From JAEUKH01 sp964447205 (GTDB lineage: Bacteria > Myxococcota_A > Polyangia > Polyangiales > Ga0077539), in the NCBI GenBank assembly GCA_964447205.1, contig CAYUSB010000019.1:1-64000 (forward strand): 64,000 nucleotides of DNA, written 5' to 3'. Of this stretch, positions 25,410 to 33,351 are shown piece by piece. Every line of letters starts with the position of its first letter. Positions within the stretch are counted from its first letter, which is position 1. The position numbers were made by a program, and so were the translations under genes. The notes under the pieces were generated by a model. It was not told the origin of the DNA, searched no databases, and worked only from the letters and a program-made list of their open reading frames with translations.

Positions 25410-26087
25410 TCAGCCCGCGAGGCGGACAGGCGCCGGGCGGTGGCCGCGGCGGACGCCAAAACGCGCGCCCCCTCGCGGCATCGAGCCGCGCCCGGGGAAG
25501 GCCCGCCCCGAGCCCGACGGCCGCGACGTGGTGAAGGCCCCCGGGCGGGCGGGGCGGGCGCGCCCGATCTCGCTGACCCGCGGGGCACTCGTGACGTAGG
25601 GACGCCCGTAGTACTGCGGGGCGTACCCGGGACGGAGGGCGCTCGACATCATCGAGCCCAGCATCATCCCCGACATGATCGACAGCATGGGCGAGTGATA
25701 CGAAGCGTAGTGCCCGTGGCCGGTGGTCTGCATCTCCGCCGTGCCCTCGCCGGTGACGCGTCGACGCATGGTGAAGATCTTCTCGCCTTCGTCGACGGCG
25801 CCGCTGGCGTTGCGGTCGAAGAAGCCCGTCACCTCCTGCGTCGTGGCGTCGAGGTCGGCCACGGCGATGCTGATCACCTCGCGGCCCTCGTAGATCTCGT
25901 TGACCCTGCGCTCGAGGTCTTCGGGGCCGCTGGCGGCGCGATAGGCCTCGTTGATCCGGTCCCAGTCGATGGGGACGTTGGTGTTCTGCGTGGTGGCCCA
26001 GCGCTCATTGCTGGACCGGGAGCAACCGTTCTGCACGACAGAAGTCGCCATGAGCGCGGCGAGTACGATCGTCGTTCGTCTATGCAT
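25410..26087 (-). CDS. Lipoprotein of unknown function
   Basis: A 225-residue protein with a lipoprotein-type signal: charged start MHRRTT, hydrophobic core and SVVQNGC, so Cys ~22 would be lipidated. A single EF-hand-like acidic loop (FFDRNASGAVDEGEKIF) lies near residue 90. A Met/Ser/Gly-rich segment follows (SPMLSIMSGMMLGSMMSSAL), and then an Arg/Gly/Pro-rich C-terminus. No enzyme motif is present. It is the first gene of a leftward group of three unknown genes with 4-5 bp spacing. A surface or periplasmic partner role is possible. Confidence 0.75.
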   Translation of the reverse strand: MHRRTTIVLAALMATSVVQNGCSRSSNERWATTQNTNVPIDWDRINEAYRAASGPEDLERRVNEIYEGREVISIAVADLDATTQEVTGFFDRNASGAVDEGEKIFTMRRRVTGEGTAEMQTTGHGHYASYHSPMLSIMSGMMLGSMMSSALRPGYAPQYYGRPYVTSAPRVSEIGRARPARPGAFTTSRPSGSGRAFPGRGSMPRGGARFGVRRGHRPAPVRLAG

Positions 26088-26200
26088 AGGGCCTCACACT
26101 TCTGCATCATTCTACCGCGGCGCCCCCCGCGGCGCCCGTCGAGCCCCGAGGGGGTGGGCACGGGACGCAGGCTGCCCGCTGCGAGGGCGCGGTCACGCGC

Positions 26201-26695
26201 CTACCAGGCACAGCCGCCCCATCGCGCCTGTTGGGCCTCGTGGTCGCGCTGGCCTTCCGCGCGGAGCGCCGCGGCGGCTGCGGGTTCGGTGGCGACGAGG
26301 GCCTCGTACACCACGTCGGGCAGGCGCGACCCCTCGGCGTCCTCAGCGCCGTGGTGCCACACCTCCAGCGTGTAGCCCGCGCGCAGCAGGCGCGGACGAA
26401 AGCGCACCCGGCAGTGCCCATTGGGGTCCAGGGTCGAGCGGAGGGTAATGCCCTCGCGGGCGCCCGCCACCGCCGCGCGGTCGACCTCCTGGGAGGGCCA
26501 GTCGGTGCAGTGACGGTCGGCGAGCCGCTGCCGCACCTGCGCCCACACGCGCGCGGGATCGCCCTGAAACGGGTGGCCCCAGGCCCGCTGGGCGGCGTTG
26601 TGCTCCGCGCTCCGCACGCAGGCCATGCGACACGAGGGCACACACAGCGCGAGCACGGCGAGCCGTCGGAGGGTGCGTACGACGTGGCTCGCCAT
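26201..26695 (-). CDS. Small exported hypothetical protein
   Basis: A 164-residue protein beginning MASHVVRTLRRLAVLALCV, a short export signal ending near a Cys-rich stretch (SCRMAC). A mature region with WGHPFQGDPARVWAQVRQRL and an Arg-rich beta part (CRVRFRPRLLRAGYTLEVW) follows, ending with Ala-rich helix and GGCAW. No family recognised. Upstream and downstream gaps (112 and 113 bp) separate it from neighbours, so it is probably transcribed alone. Confidence 0.6.
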   Translation of the reverse strand: MASHVVRTLRRLAVLALCVPSCRMACVRSAEHNAAQRAWGHPFQGDPARVWAQVRQRLADRHCTDWPSQEVDRAAVAGAREGITLRSTLDPNGHCRVRFRPRLLRAGYTLEVWHHGAEDAEGSRLPDVVYEALVATEPAAAAALRAEGQRDHEAQQARWGGCAW

Positions 26696-26807
26696 ACGCC
26701 GCAGCCTACACGCAGCGAGACGGCGCGGTCACCGCTTGGGACGAAGCGATCGCCGGCTCATGGGCCCTTCACCCCGAAGGGACCATGAGATGGCCTCGAC
26801 CCGGGGG

Positions 26808-27704
26808 CTACGGCTCCCCGAACACCTCAGGGAGTGACTCCGCCCGCGCCGCCCGCTCCAGCCAGGCCTCGATCTCCGCGGTGTCCGTCGCGGAGAGCAC
26901 GCGGGCACGGGTCTCGTCGTCGACGGCGATCCCTCGGGAGGCGAGGACGCGCAGCAACGCCTTCGCCTCGCCGCGCGCCTCGCCGCGGGCCTCGATCTGC
27001 TCGCCGTACATGGCCTGGAACTCCTCGCCGAGGCGCTGGAGAGCCGGACTGATGGGGATCTTCTGCGAATCCATAGACACCTCTCGAATCATCAGGATCA
27101 ACTTCTCGTGGAGCATCCCGAGGATGCTGCGGAGGAGCGCCCGACGCAACGTCTGGTCGGGCAGGGTCTCGATCAGGTCGGTCGCCCGCTCGACGATGGC
27201 CTGCGCTTCGGGGCCGTAGCGGTCGTGCACCGTCCACGCCGCGAAGAACGCGAGCTCGGGCTGCGCGGGATCGAGGAGCGACCCGGCCACGTCGCCCGTG
27301 AGCTGCACAACGACCGGCTGCACAGCGAGGCTCGTGCCCGAGGGACCGCGCATTCGCCCGACCGTGCGGGCCCAGGTCGCGACCGCGCGATCGGCCGTGA
27401 TGACGAGAAGATCGCCGGGCACTCCGCGCTCGTTCCAGAGGGCGGCGACGGCGAGCGGCCACTTGCGCGCCTTCGCCTTGTCTTCGTCGAGCTGGACCTC
27501 GACCAGCACCCACGAGTTCTCGTCCGCCGCCGTGAAGACAAGGTCGAGCCGGACCTCGGCCGGGTCGACGACGCGTATGGCAGAGTCCGTGAGCGTAAGC
27601 CCCTTGGGGAGCGTTCGCTGCGCGATGATCTCAACCAGGGCACGGAGCCACTCGGGGTGCTCGCGAAGCAGGACGACCATCGTCTCGTGGGGAACCCCGG
27701 CCAT
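26808..27704 (-). CDS. Rpn-like PD-(D/E)XK nuclease / DUF4351-type protein
   Basis: A 298-residue protein starting with ATG at 27704. The N-terminal two-thirds look like the PD-(D/E)XK-type domain of recombination-promoting (Rpn) nucleases, with candidate motif II/III as RLDLVFTA followed by WVLVEVQLDEDKAKA (Asp ... Glu-x-Gln, as in Rpn-type members). The C-terminal third has a charged linker of ARGE repeats, then a helical module LLRVLASRGIAVDDETRARV...AWLERAARAESLPEVF. The same module ends the nuclease-like protein encoded near 53.2-54.1 kb. Its upstream edge abuts the decayed IS91 region. Nuclease activity on DNA is inferred from the family. Confidence 0.75.
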   Translation of the reverse strand: MAGVPHETMVVLLREHPEWLRALVEIIAQRTLPKGLTLTDSAIRVVDPAEVRLDLVFTAADENSWVLVEVQLDEDKAKARKWPLAVAALWNERGVPGDLLVITADRAVATWARTVGRMRGPSGTSLAVQPVVVQLTGDVAGSLLDPAQPELAFFAAWTVHDRYGPEAQAIVERATDLIETLPDQTLRRALLRSILGMLHEKLILMIREVSMDSQKIPISPALQRLGEEFQAMYGEQIEARGEARGEAKALLRVLASRGIAVDDETRARVLSATDTAEIEAWLERAARAESLPEVFGEP

Positions 27705-27753
27705 GGGGTCGAGGGTCGCGCAGCCCGCCGCCTACGGCAACAGAGGAGATGCC

Positions 27754-28150
27754 CCCTGGAGTTTGGAGTACGTCCCCGTGGCGGGCGCAGGAGTTGTCGC
27801 TCCGAGGCCTGGACGGCGCCGTCCAGGCCGAGTTGGAGCCCTTCCTTGCGGCGGCCCGCGTGGCGGAGGTGGCGCTGCCGCCGGATGTGGAGGCAGAGCT
27901 GCGGGCCATTCTACGCCGCGGTGTGTTGGCCTGCGGCTTCGGGCTGGCATCGGCGCATGGCGCGTGGTTTAGACCGGCTGGTTCTGCTTTCGTACAAGGG
28001 GCGAGCGGGGTGTTCGGTGTTCGGCGGACGGCGGGCGGCGGATGAGCGAGACGACCCCGGAGCAGGTCGCGCGTTTTTGCCGGAAGTGCCTGTGCGGCAG
28101 GGGGTGCCGTCGCGGCGGGGGGCCCTGCGGCTGCCCGTGGCCTCCATTCC
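27754..28150 (+). pseudogene. IS91-family transposase N-terminal remnant (frameshifted)
   Basis: Two reading frames must be joined to read this fragment. The first gives ALPPDVEAELRAILRRGVLACGFG, the second LVLLSYKGRAGCSVFGGRRA and then FLPEVPVRQGVPS. These match the pattern FVxREL..FLxCGxLxxGF / FSCKGRGxCPSCxGRRM / LPEVPVRQWVLSLP of the zinc-finger N-terminus of IS91-type Y2 rolling-circle transposases. Several zinc Cys have been lost, a frameshift lies near 28030, and the catalytic tyrosines are absent. The copy is dead. Its left end carries a sequence repeated in inverted form at about 32.0 kb. Confidence 0.72.
27757..27818 (+). repeat. Inverted-repeat pair R2, left copy
   Basis: About 62 bp starting CTGGAGTTTGGAGTA and including CCCCGTGGCGGGCGCAGG matches the reverse complement of 32007-32069 with few differences. 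It lies at the start of the IS91-like remnant, so the right end of the island holds an inverted piece of the same element. Confidence 0.8.
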
Positions 28151-28162
28151 TGCAGCGAGCCC

Positions 28163-28241
28163 GGCGGTATGCTTGCCTCGCGACGGTCCGACTCCGGCTG
28201 AAAACCCACCCGCAGCCATTGACCCGCAAGACAGCTTCTAT
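28163..28241 (+). repeat. Inverted-repeat pair R1, left copy
   Basis: About 79 bp (GCGGTATGCTTGCCTCGC ... GACCCGCAAGACAGCTTC) matches the reverse complement of 31401-31480 at roughly nine of ten positions by eye. Together with the R2 pair it brackets the 27.75-32.07 kb island. Confidence 0.85.
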
Positions 28242-28383
28242 CCTCGCGGGCTCCTGCGGCACGAGGGGTGTCTGTCGCTTGCGCGCATCGCCACGATGCG
28301 GAGCAAGCCGACGATGCCGCGTGGCCTCGACGGCCGACGCAGAGCTCGCTGGAGTCCGCCCCCCGGAGCCAGCGGGGAGCCGC

Positions 28384-28570
28384 GAGCACCGAGTACGCCC
28401 GGGTCTTGCGCGAGGCCGAGGCCCAGGCCCAGGCCGCTGTGGCTCGGGAGTTTGACGCGGTACACTCGGTCGACCGGGCCCTGGCCGTGGGGAGCCTGGA
28501 GGCCATCCTCGCGCCGCGCCACCTCCGGCCCGCCCTCATCAAGCGCATCCGCGCCGCCCCGCTGCACTGA
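28384..28570 (+). pseudogene. C-terminal fragment of an unknown gene
   Basis: An open stretch ending in TGA at 28570 encodes EYARVLREAEAQAQ, then AVAREFDAVHSVDRAL and ILAPRHLRPALIKRIRAA. This is a coherent helical C-terminus with no start codon or upstream domain. It probably is the tail of a gene cut by the IS91-like element. The parent gene is not recognised. Confidence 0.4.
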
Positions 28571-28611
28571 TCTGGTCCCCCGCGACGCCGAAGGCTTCAC
28601 CCCGTTGAGGG

Positions 28612-29892
28612 CTACGGCAAGAAATGATCGTCGGGCACCCCGGCGTCGCGGAGGTTCTGGCAGAATCTGGGGCATGCGCTGCCGGTGGGGTGATTGCTCA
28701 CCCAGTCTATACAGCGATAGAACCGGATCGGTCCTCGGATCCGGGCGCGGTGCACGGTCATCTCGACGCGCACGCCGCCGGAGGCGTTGCCGTAGGGATG
28801 ACAAGGTGCCGAGAGTTCTGCCTCGACCACCTGGTTGAGATCACCCGTCTGGATCACCCGCATCGGACAGGTGTATCCAAAAGCAGCGTAGCTACACTGT
28901 GCCTCACCAAAACCGCAAACCGATCTAGAATTGTATCCGAAGCCAACCTGTCCGCTGCCTCCGGGCGCGAAGGGATTCCCCATCGCCCCCATCGTGATGC
29001 GAGGATCTGATGCCTCATCGCTCAGAGCAACAACATTGAGAAGTCTACACAACTCAGTCGCAACGCAGCGCGCGTTAATCTCTGGTTATCAATATGCAAT
29101 CTCGCAGACGCCCGGGCCAATGCGGTCGGCTGATTGATCTAGCGAGGGAAGGACTCAGGCAGTTGTCCCAAGTCCCGCGACCAGGAAAGATCGAGCCGGG
29201 TGAGAATGCCCCGGCCAAGGGGCGAGCGAGGGCCCGAAATTCGTGCCTCAAACATCTGGCCATCTACGGGCAGGTCAGACCTGCGCCGAACACCACGCAC
29301 CACAGTGGCGAGTCCATCCTCGTCACTCGATTCATCCACTTGAAAGTCTCGAATCGACTCGATGCCATAGAGTTCTTGAAGTTCAACGAGGTGCGTACGC
29401 AGAAACTCGGACCATACCTCGCGTGCCGCCAACCCTCGCCGGACGAACCCTAGATTGCTGATAGTTGCGGGCGAGTGATGGTTTTCATCCCACCGCAAAC
29501 GCAACACTCCTACGCTCTCTGATGAAAGTCGTTGCAAGGCGGCGCGAGCCGAAGTCGAAAGGGGATCTGATGTCGTCGAATCATCCCACCACCAAGGAGA
29601 TTCCGAAGCGTGAATGACCCGAATCTGATCGAAGACCGCCCTGAAGTTCACTCTCGTTTGCATGACGAAGACTGTCTCGAAACCCTTCGCCTGGCCGTCG
29701 AAGAGAGCTCAGCAACGCAGTGAGTTGCTGATCCGCGACAGAGGGAGGGGTTGGCGCGAGGACCTCCCTTCGTGGGCCGGCGTCGCTAGGCCCAGTTTGG
29801 ATGCTTTGCGTGGTCGACAGCACCCGGTCTGCTTCGGATTGACACCCCAGTGACAGAACCACAAAGATCAGCAATTGCCGGGACATTGGCAT
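28612..29892 (-). pseudogene. Broken lipoprotein gene, metalloprotease-propeptide-like
   Basis: Three minus-strand frames appear to be pieces of one gene. The first, from ATG at 29892, opens with a lipoprotein signal (SRQLLIFVVLSLGC) and runs to about 29660. The frame then shifts to one giving FETVFVMQTRVNFRAV...SPWWWDDS, with ATISNLGFVRRGLAAREVW and LPVDGQMFEARI, a pattern like the FTP propeptide domain of thermolysin/fungalysin proteases, and meets a stop at 29139. A third piece ending at 28612 gives DPRITMGAMGNPFAPGG and a Cys-rich C-terminus. Codon use is visibly less G+C-rich than in neighbours, suggesting transfer followed by decay. Alternatively the pieces are separate small genes. Confidence 0.42.
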
Positions 29893-30086
29893 GATGATTG
29901 CCCCAGGGACCTTGGTTTTTGGACCGAGCACGGCGACGCAGTACGGGGAGGACAAGAGATACCCCCGATCGGGTCGGCTGTCTACTCGCCACGAAATGAA
30001 ATTTTTCACGCGGCCCATCCCTTCCACGAGTTGCGCAAGCAGCTCACGCAGCACACGGCAAGTCACGTGATTTTCCGAGCAAGTCG

Positions 30087-30284
30087 TCCCTGGTCCCCAC
30101 CGAGCGCCCCTTCGGGCAACACCGGGCCAACCTCGTGGTGGGCAAGATCACCAACTACTACGGCCCCTTCCCCGACGGGATCACCCGGGTCTTGCTGGTG
30201 GGCGACCCCACCCGGGGCATGGGATCGCTCGCCGAGGCCGAGTGTCGCCGGGTCATCGCGGCCCTCGACTTGGCGAAGCGCCTG
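30087..30284 (+). pseudogene. Fragment of acyl-CoA carboxylase carboxyltransferase
   Basis: About 65 codons without a start or stop of their own read SLVPTERPFGQHRANLVVGK, then RVLLVGDPTRGMGSLAEAEC and RRVIAALDLAKRL. The set GENRANxVVG, LLGDPxxxMGxLAEPECRRIIAALDLA is characteristic of the carboxyltransferase part of large acyl-CoA carboxylases. Both ends are cut abruptly. The fragment is highly G+C-rich, unlike the decayed sequence to its left, so it was probably brought in or left behind by rearrangement. It cannot be functional. Confidence 0.65.
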
Positions 30285-30317
30285 CGACGTTCGCCAGGAC
30301 TGTCACCCTCCCGCGGG

Positions 30318-30410
30318 GCGCATCGCCAAATCGCTATCTCTTATGCGTAGCGACCTACCGCCCACCAGGGGGCTGCGCGGGGCCTCGGCGGTCGACGCAG
30401 AGCTCGCTGG
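30318..30410 (+). repeat. Diverged direct repeat of 28283-28360
   Basis: This stretch and 28283-28360 share GCGCATCGCCA near the start and GACGCAGAGCTCGCTGG near the end, in the same orientation with divergent middle parts. It is a further copy of island-associated sequence and marks internal duplication in the scar. Confidence 0.55.
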
Positions 30411-30475
30411 CGCGCCACAGGCGTGGACCCCCGATCCAGCGAGGTGCGATTGCAATCGGCGCTCTCGAGTCGCCG

Positions 30476-31093
30476 TCAACGCGGTAAGAACGGCAGCTGG
30501 TACTTGACCCGGGCGCCGATGATGCCGCCAGACGTGCTGGTCAGGTACTGAACGATGTAGAGGCGCGCGTGGATCACCGGCAGGTTCGCTTCGACGTTCC
30601 GCGCCGGTTTAAAACGCAGGACGTAGCCGTTACCTGGCTCGGCCGACGCAATCGGCCCCCAGCCGGACCTTGGCACGTCGGTGATGGCACCGAGCCCCGC
30701 GACCCGGCCGATCGCGGCCACCTCACCCCCCTGGTTCTCGTAGATCAGGTAGGACGCGCTGAAGTCGGGGAGGGCAGACGTCACCGTCGTGAAGTGCACG
30801 TTGAGGGAGGCGTCGACGCCCGTGAGGACCTGCACGAACCGATGGGTCATGTAGGGACCGTCCGCCGCCGGGCCCTGATAGAGCACGATCGGGTGCGGCT
30901 GGATGGTGAAGTTGATCGTGGTGGTGCGGGTGCCTTCGGGATCGGGGACGTTCGCGCCGGGCTCTTCGAGGAGGGGGCCGCACGCGCCGGCCGTGCTGGC
31001 GAGCAACGCGAGGAGTAACGGGACGCGTCGCGACGGGCGGCGCGCGGGGCCGGGGCCTCCCGGCTCAAGAGGGGCAGCGGAGTTCGTCGGCAT
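30476..31093 (-). CDS. Lipoprotein of unknown function inside the decayed island
   Basis: 205 residues from ATG at 31093; other in-frame starts lie upstream at up to 31144. The signal ends LLASTAGAC, giving a lipidated Cys. The mature part is a beta-rich region with no known motif: TTTINFTIQPHPIVLYQG, MTHRFVQVLTGVDAS, FSASYLIYENQGGEV and a terminal LYIVQYLTSTSGG. It has an intact frame and stop, unlike its neighbours, so it may still be expressed or only recently trapped. It lies between the carboxyltransferase fragment and the right-hand inverted repeats. Confidence 0.65.
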   Translation of the reverse strand: MPTNSAAPLEPGGPGPARRPSRRVPLLLALLASTAGACGPLLEEPGANVPDPEGTRTTTINFTIQPHPIVLYQGPAADGPYMTHRFVQVLTGVDASLNVHFTTVTSALPDFSASYLIYENQGGEVAAIGRVAGLGAITDVPRSGWGPIASAEPGNGYVLRFKPARNVEANLPVIHARLYIVQYLTSTSGGIIGARVKYQLPFLPR

Positions 31094-31400
31094 GGGGCTC
31101 CTCGTGGGATGGGGCATGGCTCCCGTTGTCGCCGAGCGCTGCATCGTTCGTACCGCGGCGTCGCCCCGGGATCCCGGGGCGCATCCATCGGCGCGGCAGG
31201 ACCGACGATCGCACTGGCGAGAACCGGGTCGAGCCTCCTCTCCCGAGGTGGATCTCGAGGATCATGCGGCGCGATACGGCACCCGCGGGCTCCCCGACGC
31301 ACCAATTGGTGCGGTCGTCGGGTGATCATTGCACCGTGGCGCAGTCCATGCGCGCGGCGGTCTGTCCGGCCATAGAGCCCCGGCCTCCGATGCGGGAGCG

Positions 31401-31480
31401 GATAGCAGCTGTCTTGCGGGTCATAGGGCTGCGGGTGAGTTTTCAGCCGGAGCCGGACCGTTGCGAGGCCAGCGTACCGC
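31401..31480 (-). repeat. Inverted-repeat pair R1, right copy
   Basis: The reverse complement of this segment matches 28163-28241 over about 79 bp at roughly nine of ten positions. Confidence 0.85.
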
Positions 31481-31706
31481 CGTGCTCGCTTCGCTGCGCG
31501 CGGCTGCGCGTGGGGCCCTTCGCTCCCATCCCTTCCGCTGTGTACCCGTGTCCGAGCCAGCCACGGGCAGCGGGCGGCGGGTGCTCGCTGCAAGGGGGAC
31601 AGACCCCGGACCCCGGACCCCCGTCCGACGCCTCCCAACTCGAAACGGACGTGGTCCCAACCCCGTCCGACCACGCCGAAGTTGTCTCCGACGTCCTCCT
31701 ACGGTC

Positions 31707-31748
31707 GTGCGACGCCTCCCACCCCCCGTGCGACGCCTCCCACCCCCC
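31707..31748. repeat. 21-bp tandem repeat, two copies
   Basis: Two perfect units beginning GTGCGACGCCTCCCACCC stand directly next to the dispersed GC-repeat at 31752-31806. Confidence 0.8.
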
Positions 31749-31751
31749 GCT

Positions 31752-31806
31752 CTCCCCCCAAAAACCCTTCTGCCCCTTGCGCCCCTTGCGCCCTTGCGGT
31801 TTCGCG
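31752..31806 (-). repeat. Dispersed repeat family (GCGCAAGGGG type), copy 1
   Basis: On the minus strand it reads GCGAAACCGCAAGGGC, GCAAGGGGCGCAAGGGGCAG, then AAGGGTTTTTGGGGGGA. A near-identical copy is at 52964-53020 on the plus strand. Both copies have 21-bp tandem repeats beside them. Confidence 0.8.
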
Positions 31807-32006
31807 GTCGCTCCCTCGTCGCCACCGGCCCGTGCTTCGTCGGGGGTCGCCCACCCCCGGACCGACCATCGCCTCGCCCCGGCCCTGTCACGCGGGGCGA
31901 GCGCGGCGAGCGACTCCTCCTCGATCTGCTGGGCGCAGCCGTGGGTGCGCGAGGCGACGGACGCGGCTACCGGCCGCCGCGTGCGCTTCCCCAGCATGTC
32001 CATGGC

Positions 32007-32069
32007 CGCCCTGGGCCCCGGAGCGACAACGCCTGCGCCCGCCACGGGGACCTACTCCGAACTCCAGAC
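32007..32069 (-). repeat. Inverted-repeat pair R2, right copy
   Basis: The reverse complement of this segment matches 27757-27818, the first part of the left IS91-like remnant. Confidence 0.8.
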
Positions 32070-32141
32070 TCCCCCCATGGGCTTGACCCCACCCCCCGGG
32101 ATGGGGTTGTGATCGCCCCCGAGGAGCACCCGAGACCCCCG

Positions 32142-33347
32142 ATGGGCCGACGCATCGACTGCTGGTTCGACTACACCTGTCCGTACGCCTACCTCGCGAG
32201 CCTGCGGGTCGAGGACGTGTGCGCTCGGACGGGCGACGCCCTCACCTGGCGCCCGATGCTCCTCGGGGGGGTCTTCCGCGCCCACGGAACCCCCCAGAAG
32301 CTCTTCGCCACGGTGTCGCCCCAGAAGGCCGCCCACACGGCCCGCGACCTCCAGCGGCAGGCCGAGGCCCTCGGGGTCGCCCTGCGGTTTCCGGCCGAGC
32401 ACCCCTTGCGCGCCGTCGAGGCCCTGCGGGTCACCCTGGCCACGGGCAACGACCCCCGGGTGATCCATGGGTTTTACCGGGCGTACTGGGTCGAGGGACG
32501 GGCCATCTCGGCCCCCGAGACCCTCGCCGCGGTGCTCGCCGAGGCCGGGTACGACCCCGAGGCTTCGGCCGCCCTCGTGCATCGGGCCCACCACGATCCG
32601 GCCCTCAAGGACGCCCTGCGGGTTGCCACCGACGAGGCTGTGTCCCTGGGCATCTTCGGGGCCCCCTCCCTGGTGATCGACGGCCGGGAGATGTATTGGG
32701 GCAACGACCGCCTCAGCCTCCTCGAAGACCGCCCCGCCCCCGTGAAAGCGCACCCCACCATGGCTCACACCCTCGAAGTCTACTGGGATTTCAGCTCCCC
32801 CTACGCCTACCTCGGCCAGACCCAGGCCGAGGCCCTCGCGGCCCGCACCGGGGCCACCCTCGTGTGGCGCCCGATGCTCCTCGGGGGGCTCTTCAAGACC
32901 GTCGGCCAGGAGCAGGTTCCGATGCGGACGTGGAGCCCGGCCAAGCAGGAGCACACCCTGCGCGACATCGGCCGGTGGGCCGCCTACTGGGGGGTTCCGT
33001 ACAACTTCCCCGAGCTCTTCCCGGTCAACTCGGTCAAGGCCCTGCGGTGCTGGATGGCCCTCCCCCCGGAGGCCCGCGACGACTTCCGGGCCCGCACCTT
33101 CGCGGCCTACTGGGCCGACGGGCGCGACATCTCCGACGAGGCCGTCCTGCGCGATCTCCTCGGCCCCTCTGCCGAGGCCACCCTCGCGGCCACGGGCACC
33201 CCCGCCATCAAACAGGGCCTCATCGACGCCACCCAACGGGCCGCCGACGCCGGGGTCTTCGGGGCCCCCACCTGGGTCGTCGACGGGACCGAGCTCTTCT
33301 GGGGCCAGGACCGCATCCCCCTGGTCGAACACGCCCTGTCGCGCTGA
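32142..33347 (+). CDS. Tandem DsbA/HCCA-isomerase-like fusion protein
   Basis: 401 residues from ATG at 32142. Two copies of a thioredoxin-like kappa-GST/2-hydroxychromene-2-carboxylate isomerase domain are fused. Copy 1 opens CWFDYTCPYAYLAS and copy 2 VYWDFSSPYAYLGQ; both continue with WRPMLLGG(V/L)F and end with FGAP(S/T)(L/W)V(I/V)DG and (Y/F)WG(N/Q)DR. Residue position 4 of the active-site loop is Cys in copy 1 (CPYA, DsbA-like) and Ser in copy 2 (SPYA, isomerase-like). This suggests one redox or thiol-type site and one glutathione-isomerase-type site in one chain. There is no signal peptide, so it is cytoplasmic. Substrate unknown. It is convergent with the M48 peptidase gene, with stops 4 bp apart. 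Confidence 0.85.
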   Translation: MGRRIDCWFDYTCPYAYLASLRVEDVCARTGDALTWRPMLLGGVFRAHGTPQKLFATVSPQKAAHTARDLQRQAEALGVALRFPAEHPLRAVEALRVTLATGNDPRVIHGFYRAYWVEGRAISAPETLAAVLAEAGYDPEASAALVHRAHHDPALKDALRVATDEAVSLGIFGAPSLVIDGREMYWGNDRLSLLEDRPAPVKAHPTMAHTLEVYWDFSSPYAYLGQTQAEALAARTGATLVWRPMLLGGLFKTVGQEQVPMRTWSPAKQEHTLRDIGRWAAYWGVPYNFPELFPVNSVKALRCWMALPPEARDDFRARTFAAYWADGRDISDEAVLRDLLGPSAEATLAATGTPAIKQGLIDATQRAADAGVFGAPTWVVDGTELFWGQDRIPLVEHALSR

Positions 33348-33351
33348 CCCG

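Larger units (their letters stand above)
31094..32141. other. Gene-free right flank of the decayed island
   Basis: About 1 kb with long but unconvincing open frames. It contains the right-hand inverted copies of two island repeats (31401-31480 and 32007-32069), two 21-bp tandem units at 31707-31748, and a dispersed repeat at 31752-31806. I see no intact gene. It may hold the promoter of the downstream isomerase gene close to 32142. Confidence 0.6.

Noticed and set aside
31126..32112. Plus-strand open frame across the right flank of the island
   Set aside because: It reads through inverted repeats and tandem units and has no coherent domain, so it is treated as non-coding.
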